In this document: positions 57,893 through 64,000 of the stretch, in pieces
Layout: every line of letters starts with the position of its first letter
Position numbering within the stretch: the first letter of the stretch is position 1
NCBI GenBank assembly: GCA_025769875.1
Contig: JAGFNK010000109.1
Coordinates: 1-64,000, forward strand
Origin: Russula earlei
Taxonomy: Eukaryota > Basidiomycota > Agaricomycetes > Russulales > Russulaceae
Direction: 5' to 3'
Length of the DNA: 64,000 nt
Made by a program: the position numbers and the translations under genes
Notes under the pieces: model-generated
Database searches by the model: none
Told to the model about the DNA's origin: nothing
The model's input: only the letters and a program-made list of their open reading frames with translations

Positions 57893-59219
57893 ATGGGCGT
57901 CAACATTCATGACCCCCTCGTCCAGATAAAAGGTGCCTTTCCTCGTCCCCTCATACCTCTCTCATGCTCACTCATTCCAGTCACTGAATCCGTCTGCGGC
58001 TTCGTCGCGATATCCATGACCTTGCTTCGCCTCTGGCTCCGTAGGGCCCGTTACTGGTGGGACGACGCATGCGCTCTCTTCTCCTTCCTCAGGTATGTTC
58101 AAATCCTTCTCCCCTCCCTCTCCTCAACGATCTCCCTTCTCCAGTCTCGTCCTCCAGTTCGGCGCCGTGTTCATGCACGTGGAACACCCCTCAGACCTTT
58201 CCAGGCTAACCCGCATTGCCTCGTACTACCTCATGGCCACCACCTTCTACACCATCATTTGGTCCGCTCGCCTCGCCATTCTCTTCTCCATCATCCGCAT
58301 CGACCCCGACCCCATCATGCGTCGCCGTTTGATGTGGCTCGCCGCCGTCTTCGTCTCCGCCATCTGTTTCTTCCTCGCTCAGCTCTTCTGGACCTGCGAG
58401 GGCATACATAACGGCTGGAAGAACAAACCTAGTCCGCAGTGTCCCCTCCCCAAGCAGATTGCCATCTGTCAGCTTGTCTGTCCGTCTTACCCACCTCTTC
58501 GCACCTTGCCCTGGCTCACAGTATTCCACAGCCGACGTCCTTGCCGACCTAGCTCTCATGTTATTGCCCATTCGGCTCATCCGAGGTATCAAAGATAATG
58601 GCCTCCGCTGGCGTCTAATCCTCATCTTCTCTACCTCTAGTACGGTCCTTTTCTCTCGTCTCCTTCACCTCTGCCATGTTCATCCCCTCGTTCTGCAGTT
58701 GTGACCACCGTTGTTTCCCTAGTTCACGCTGCTTACATTATTACCCGCGGTGGAATCCCAGTCATCATCTCCGCTCTTGTCGAGGATTGCATGTCCCTCA
58801 CCGTCGCCAACTTGCCCGTCGTGGCCACCGCTTCCATCCGCCACTTGTCTGGTGTCAACGCCCGTGATGCAAATCCCGACGTCGATGGCCAGCGTTGGTC
58901 TTCATTCAAAGTCCGCACACGGTCACACCCACCTGGCGCAACGACCCATGGGCCCATCGGCTTTGGGCTCGGCAGCAACACAGAGCTTACCTTTTCAACC
59001 TTGGGGCAAACGAAGACTACAATGCCCGCCTACGCTGTGGGCTCGGAAGAGCTGTTTGCCGGCACCAAGCCGGAAGGGAAGCTAGATGACGACGGCGAGA
59101 AAGCTCGAGTGTTTACGCAAGTGCGACGCGAGGACAGAGGTGTCGTCCTTATCGACATGTTGCCATACCCACCTCAACCGCCAGCTACGAATCCCGATCA
59201 CCCATCATCTCACCTCTGA
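57893..59219 (+). CDS. Seven-transmembrane protein, fungal rhodopsin-like (Pth11-related) family
   Basis: Five exons (57,893-57,932; 57,981-58,092; 58,145-58,475; 58,522-58,639; 58,699-59,219) give 373 residues. Hydrophobic helices are visible: VCGFVAISMTLLRLWLRR; DDACALFSFLSLVLQFGAVF; ASYYLMATTFYTIIWSARLA; LMWLAAVFVSAICFFLAQLF; DVLADLALMLLPIRLIRGIK; VTTVVSLVHAAYII; and VEDCMSLTVANLPVVATASI. The order and the Trp-Asp near the second helix (YWWDDA) fit the integral membrane proteins annotated as rhodopsin domain in basidiomycetes. They lack the retinal Lys signature, and function is unknown (possible surface sensors). The C-terminal tail of about 150 residues is cytosolic and hydrophilic. Confidence 0.82.
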
Positions 59220-60801
59220 AAATAACACGAAGAGCATCCGTCCCACATATACCTCTGTACACCATCAACAAGAACAACGTAATGCCACGGCTCGACCCCA
59301 ACCTCCCTCCTGTACGACTAGGCCTTTTCTATCTCACGCTACGCTACCTGCATAATTGATTATTACTACTGTTCGTCATTGCCCTCTCTCGCTGTCCTCC
59401 CTCTCTGTCTCTGTGCGTTATCTTGTCGGCCGTGTTCTATGTATCACTCGCTGACCGTCTGATCTATTGTCGTTGATCCCTCATATATATTGATTGGATC
59501 AAGTGTGACCCAACCCGTTGACTAACCTGCGCTGGGAGCTTGGCCATGGCAAGGTGTTTGGGGTCTGATGATTTCTCTGGCGATGCGTTCCTTGAGCGTA
59601 TATCCCACTTGAATTTTGACTTGGCCTGAATGTAGAAAGACCACGTTCTCGTGGCCAAAACTTTTGATGTAGCATCTAAGCTGGAATAAACGATGAATAT
59701 CTCTTGGTAGTCGTGCATAGAAAAGGCCCCCAATCACGATTTGGCAGGCCAGCGCACAAGCGAAAGCTGCGACGGAAGGGAACTGAGCTTGCAAGATATG
59801 CCAATCAAGTGTGCGGGTATGCTGCGAAGAAATTCAATATCGCCGCTATTGATATAACGCCTGAGGACATATGTAGGACGAGCAAAAGAGGGATTATCCA
59901 GCGACTCCTGACCATAGGACGATATACGCTGGGGCGTGACGTCTCGGCCTCGGACGCGAAGCGTTTATCCTGTCCGTAGTGGCGGCGCTAATGCATATAC
60001 AAGGCGGAAGATGTTGCAGGCCAAAATAGGTTGTGCACGCCTATATTCGTCAGTTCATCGTCAGATGCTTATGTTGGACCCACCCGTGGGTGTGACTAAG
60101 GAAAGGGGGCGTCCAAGGCAGTGCAAATGGTACCGGATCGCATGGCCTGCGTCAGATGATGTACTACTGAACGCGCAACGGTGTCGTCCCACTCGGTAAA
60201 CAGTGGGGTTGGGCCTCGTATGACGGGTTTCCGACGCACAATGCCAGCGCGCGGTGTGTTTGTCAAGTTTGCCAAGTGCGTTTCCCCTTCTTGACTAGGC
60301 GCGGTTGCGGATACGACGTCTTATGTGCGCCTCCAGAAGCAACGAGAACAAACAACGGGAGAGGAAAACGTACAGAGGAGAAAAGAACATCGGTTCAGGA
60401 ACAAGCGCTTAGATCGAAAGATGTCAGGGGAATGGTGTGCAAGTCACTGCTAGGGCTGTGGGCCAGCGTGTAGAGGGGAGGCTTGACACTAGCATGTAGA
60501 GTTTGTCAAAGTACGCACGAGGAAGAAAGGGCACGCCTTTGACCTTCAATGGAGGAGACGGACTCAGACAGGAGTGGAAAGATACGCAGTGTGGAATTGT
60601 TCATGATCAGCCCCGACATGGCGTGCGAATGAGATAGCCTGATGAAATAAACGTAATCTGTCCCATATGCACAACGTGGTATATCACGCAGCCTATCATG
60701 CCATGAGCTGAACATGGGACAGAGAACTTGCGCGAGACCGCGTACCCAGAGCAACCTTACCAACCCTATGATGATCGTATCTGGGGCGCAAATGCGAGTC
60801 T
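59220..60801. other. No gene recognised
   Basis: About 1.6 kb of moderate GC. A reverse-strand frame at 59,522-59,794 (FACALACQIVIGGLFYARLP) and a forward frame at 59,704-59,979 overlap each other and show no family or splice support. A small unrecognised gene is possible. Confidence 0.4.
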
Positions 60802-61428
60802 CTAGTCGAGGTCGTCCAAACTACGGACGCGCTTCGCGGGCTGCTGGTGAGTTTCACATGGACCGGAGTGCAACACACTGTGCTGGGGAATGGTGCCCCC
60901 TGTGGGAATTTGCAGCACGCGCGTCTCGAATCGGGACGGGTATTTCGTCGAGTGGCCCTTTATGCTCGCTGCCGCCGTGTCCGCCGCAAAGAGAAAGTCG
61001 CCCTTCCCGCCAAAGAAGTAAGCCTCGTCGGACGAGTCGGGGAGCGTGACGTGCGCGAGACCCGAGAGAAACGCGACCCATCTTTGGAGTGAATAGCAGG
61101 AGTCTCAGTGACGAGTAGAACAACAATAAAATGAGAGAAACGAGCGGAGAGAAATAAAAAAAAAGGAAGGCAACTGGGGGACGTACTGTGTCGCTGGCGC
61201 GTTGTGGAGGCCTGCGTTGAACCCAGGCGGGATTACGGAGTAGCTCATGTTGGCGACGTTGCCCAACTGCAGGATGCTCGCGCCAACCGTACCCGACTGT
61301 GACGAGGTGCTGAAGCCGGGCAAGATCTGCCAGCACTCGAGGACGGATTGGCCATTCTGCGCCGAGATCGCGGTCACGTTGAGGAACGTTGGGGGCACGA
61401 AGAGCGGGAAACGAGATGCGGGAACCAT
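60802..61428 (-). CDS. Small cupin-like protein
   Basis: Two exons (61,187-61,428 and 60,802-61,081) join across a 105-nt intron with donor GTACGT and acceptor CAAAG; 173 residues, stop TAG 60,802-60,804. Motifs: PPTFLNVTAISAQNGQSVLE, SYSVIPPGFNAGLHNAPATQ, WVAFLSGLAHVTLPDSSDEA, GDFLFAADTAAASIKGHSTK, and VLQIPTGGTIPQHSVLHSGP. The spacing of Gly, His and Pro fits a single beta-barrel cupin as found in many basidiomycetes, possibly metal-binding through the His residues. No signal peptide is seen from this start; an upstream exon could add one. Function unknown. Confidence 0.7.
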
Positions 61429-63215
61429 TTTTTGTGTTGAGGTGCAACTACAGGACGGTTATGTCAAGCGATCATGGAGAAGATGAAGACTTTAAAAGAC
61501 GAGCTTCCGTATTCCTTTGTCACGGTCCTCATTGACATCTCTCTGATGGCCACCGACAGACATATGGCTCGGGAAAAGTAGGTAAACCTGACGGCGGTCA
61601 TCACCAGGGCCATCACATCTTTGCCCCGTCTAATCTCCAAGCTGCGCTCCATACTACGCGACAGTCGCTTTGCCACGTCCCATCATCGCGATTAATCACG
61701 CGTCGAGGATGTAAAATAATAATTCTGTTCGCCAAACGTTGCCGATGGGAATCACCCCCAGTGAGCAACTCGTGATCCTGGCTCTTCTCCTGCATGCCAC
61801 TGTGCCAGTGAGCCCAAGTCTCGTTCGACACAGCGTTCACCCGCGTGTGCATGGTGCATGCACCCAACGCGACAGCTGTCAAGGCGCCCGTTGACTGCGC
61901 AAGCAAAGGGGCATCGTTAATGTTGGTACCCCCGATGACGCTCATCCGCCTAATTCCGAGAAGACAAGTTTTTTTATTAAAACTAATTTGCGCCGTTGCT
62001 ACAGTTTTCTGCCTTTGTTGCTGTCCTAAATGACCCTAAACTAGCACTGAACGCCGCCTCTCGTCATCGACCTTGAACGTCATCATGCCCGGTCTCAGCA
62101 TTTCGGCTGTCAAATTTACCATTACCTCACCACTGAGGGGCCGCAGTTTGTTGGGAATTCTTGTTTTGGTTTTTGGGACCTTCAGAAACCTGCCATCCCC
62201 TGCCTGTCCGGCCAATGGCTCGGTGGATGTTGAAAAGGTTGTGCATTATTCATTGCGACGACAATCTATTATCTCCTAGATGTCACGATCATCAAAACCA
62301 ACGAAACTTCTGAATATGCTCATCAACGACGGCACGAAGTTTTTATTGTCCGGAGGGCCTCGTATCTGTTCCCTTCATGGTGTCATACGCCACTTTTTTT
62401 GGTTCGGCAGATTGGATAACCCTGTAACGACCACAAGAACTAAATGCCCTCTGTCGCCGGCCAAAACCAATTAGCTTCAGCTAGCAAGGCGCAAGACAAG
62501 TAAGGCATCATATCCAGAATTCCGGCCAAACATGAAGCAGTCACTTCCTTAACCCTTCCCGGCACGGCAGGTAGTTTCATGACCAGGCACTTGCCTGGGT
62601 GGTCTCAACCAGCCTTTAACGTCATCAGGTGGACAACAGGTGATCTTTGAACGGCAATGACTCACGAATTTCATTTGCCGTGAAGTTTCGGATGTACAGG
62701 TTGTTGCTGCTGGTCAAGCAAAATCTTCCACCTTGTGCATGGTCTCTTCCCTGATGCTTCCGTCATGACGCGACCTGTCAAAGTCGCACCCGCCCGGATG
62801 CAAACGCGCATCGCGGCCCCAACGCCCGGAATGATACCGGATTCACTGACATACATACATATTTGCTTTACCTGCCAGTTAGAGATACCCTTTTGGCTAG
62901 TTAGGATTCATTAGGTATGTATCTATCACATCCTCAACAAATACCATCGTTCATACCTAGGTAGACCATTTCCACTATCTAGCGCGCACGCTTGTAGTTG
63001 AACCCAAAACCCCACGTAAGCTTAGGTTTGCCACAGTGGTGCAGGAGACCAATGATGAGGCAGATGAAAGCGAGGGACGCTGCCCAAGTGCCTCAGGGCT
63101 AAATCATCGAAGGGGATGAGTTCATGGATATCAAGTATCCTATCAATCCATCTGATATAACTAGTTCAAAACTCAACATTAACATCGCACACCTATAGTC
63201 AACAGAGACACGTTT
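61429..63215. other. No gene recognised
   Basis: About 1.8 kb. The reverse frame 61,613-61,945 and others lack domains. No transposon termini were recognised. It may hold UTRs of the flanking genes. Confidence 0.4.
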
Positions 63216-64000
63216 TCAGCCCCGAACGCCGACACTGTAGTTCGATAGGGACGACAGCAGATAGCTGAGCACGTCGCCTGAAGCACCGTCAGGTGCCAAA
63301 ACGTCCATCTCATCGGCGTCGCGATAAACTCTATCTATGTACTCAGCAGAGCCGGATAGTTTGGCAACCTTGCAACAAGTAGCGTGCAAGGCAAGCAGCT
63401 CAGGCGAGGGAACTGGAAGGTGTTCAGGATCCCTGGTTGAAAAAGTGACAAATTGCTGAAAGTTCGGGGGCACCCGGCCGTAAAATTTGACCTCGTAATG
63501 ATCTTTCTGTGACTAGGGACACAATGAATACTGTGGTTCAGGGACAACACAACAGTACCAGAACTCACCGTGGCTTCGAAGTAGAGTTCCAGCCGATCAA
63601 ATCTGTCATGGATGTGGTGTTCTAAAGTCATGACATTTGTCAGTGAATGAACCTTTTCCCCATCGAACTTAGTAATGTCGCAATGAAATCGCTGAAGGAC
63701 GGCCAGTATAGTAGCGGAAAGGTCAAGCTATAAATCTAGAGGTGAGATGCTCATTATACTGTATGCACGTGTGGTTACGCACTTTAGTAATTCTCTCCAG
63801 ATTTAGGGACCAAGCCAAAGAATGTAGCCTCTGGAATGATATGGGCACACTCTGTATATATTCCAGGGGAGGACTGCTCAAATGGGGCAATGTTATCCTC
63901 AGGGGCGTCAAGGTCAATAAGACCCGTTACGATACATCTCCAATTGTCTCGTATGAGAGCCTGTGAAAGGCAAGTAATGAGCAGAGGGACGATGAATAAG
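63216..64000 (-). CDS. HNH nuclease-domain protein, 3' part (runs off the right edge)
   Basis: Reverse-strand exons 63,811-63,960, 63,569-63,727 and 63,216-63,506 have introns of 83 and 62 nt. An acceptor TTCACAG at 63,961 shows that earlier exons lie beyond the window. The protein reads ALIRDNWRCIVTGLIDLDAP, ECAHIIPEATFFG, then LDLSATILAVLQRFHCDITK, MTLEHHIHDRFDRLELYFEA, DHYEVKFYGRVPPNFQQFVT and a tail with LLALHATCCKVAKLSGSAEY. The C-x-x-TG...ECAHIIP pattern is the HNH core found in a large, lineage-specific family of fungal proteins. DNA cleavage is not established; it could be a degenerate, regulatory version. Stop TGA at 63,216-63,218. Confidence 0.78.

Overview
The window is fungal nuclear DNA, most likely from an Agaricomycete (mushroom-forming basidiomycete). 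Genes are compact and cut by many short introns (about 40-100 nt, donors of GTRNGY type). The proteins are of fungal type: ATM1, a SLM1-like PH protein, PHO88/SND3, an NDR kinase, a samB/MUB1 MYND protein and POP4. There is a tRNA-Glu but no bacterial operon structure. I cannot name the species.

Layout. Positions 1-32,600 are a transposon island. It starts with a reverse-strand Ty3/gypsy gag split by a solo LTR that itself carries a second solo LTR (1,513-3,454). An internally deleted hAT element follows (4,309-6,527). A small gene pocket (7,036-9,530) holds a predicted small secreted protein and a few poorly recognisable reverse-strand genes. Next come a LINE remnant with a perfect 14-bp target duplication (9,704-11,381) and a near-complete Ty3/gypsy chromovirus (12,978-21,523) with a foreign solo LTR in its gag. 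A Copia element (24,482-31,758) contains two solo LTRs, one of which contains a third. A ~110-bp minisatellite occurs at both ends of the island's right half.

Positions 33,139-42,853 are genic: a complete cytochrome P450 (11 exons, 516 aa), a possible ECM11-like meiotic protein, the mitochondrial ABC transporter ATM1, and a divergently transcribed SLM1-like TORC2/PI(4,5)P2 effector. A second small transposon patch (43,815-47,553) holds a solo LTR and a decayed pogo/Fot1-type element.

Positions 48,608-64,000 are genic: PHO88/SND3, tRNA-Glu(CTC), a 117-aa unknown, an NDR (Cbk1/Orb6/Cot1) kinase, a samB/MUB1 MYND protein, POP4, a rhodopsin-like 7TM protein, a small cupin-like protein and the 3' part of an HNH nuclease-like gene that runs off the right edge. 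For several genes I placed splice sites by hand, and the exon lengths sum to a multiple of three: P450 516 aa, SLM1-like 573, PHO88 185, NDR kinase 507, MYND 948, POP4 283, 7TM 373, cupin-like 173.

Two themes stand out. First, nearly all in-frame stops in the Ty3, Copia, hAT and pogo coding remnants are single C-to-T changes, mostly CGA (Arg) to TGA, which points to methylation-linked or RIP-like decay. Second, every LTR family other than the chromovirus and Copia survives only as solo LTRs with intact target duplications, so insertion order can be read directly. The most unusual coding feature is a long chromovirus pol extension beyond the chromodomain, with a coiled-coil-like stretch and an extra CCHC zinc knuckle.
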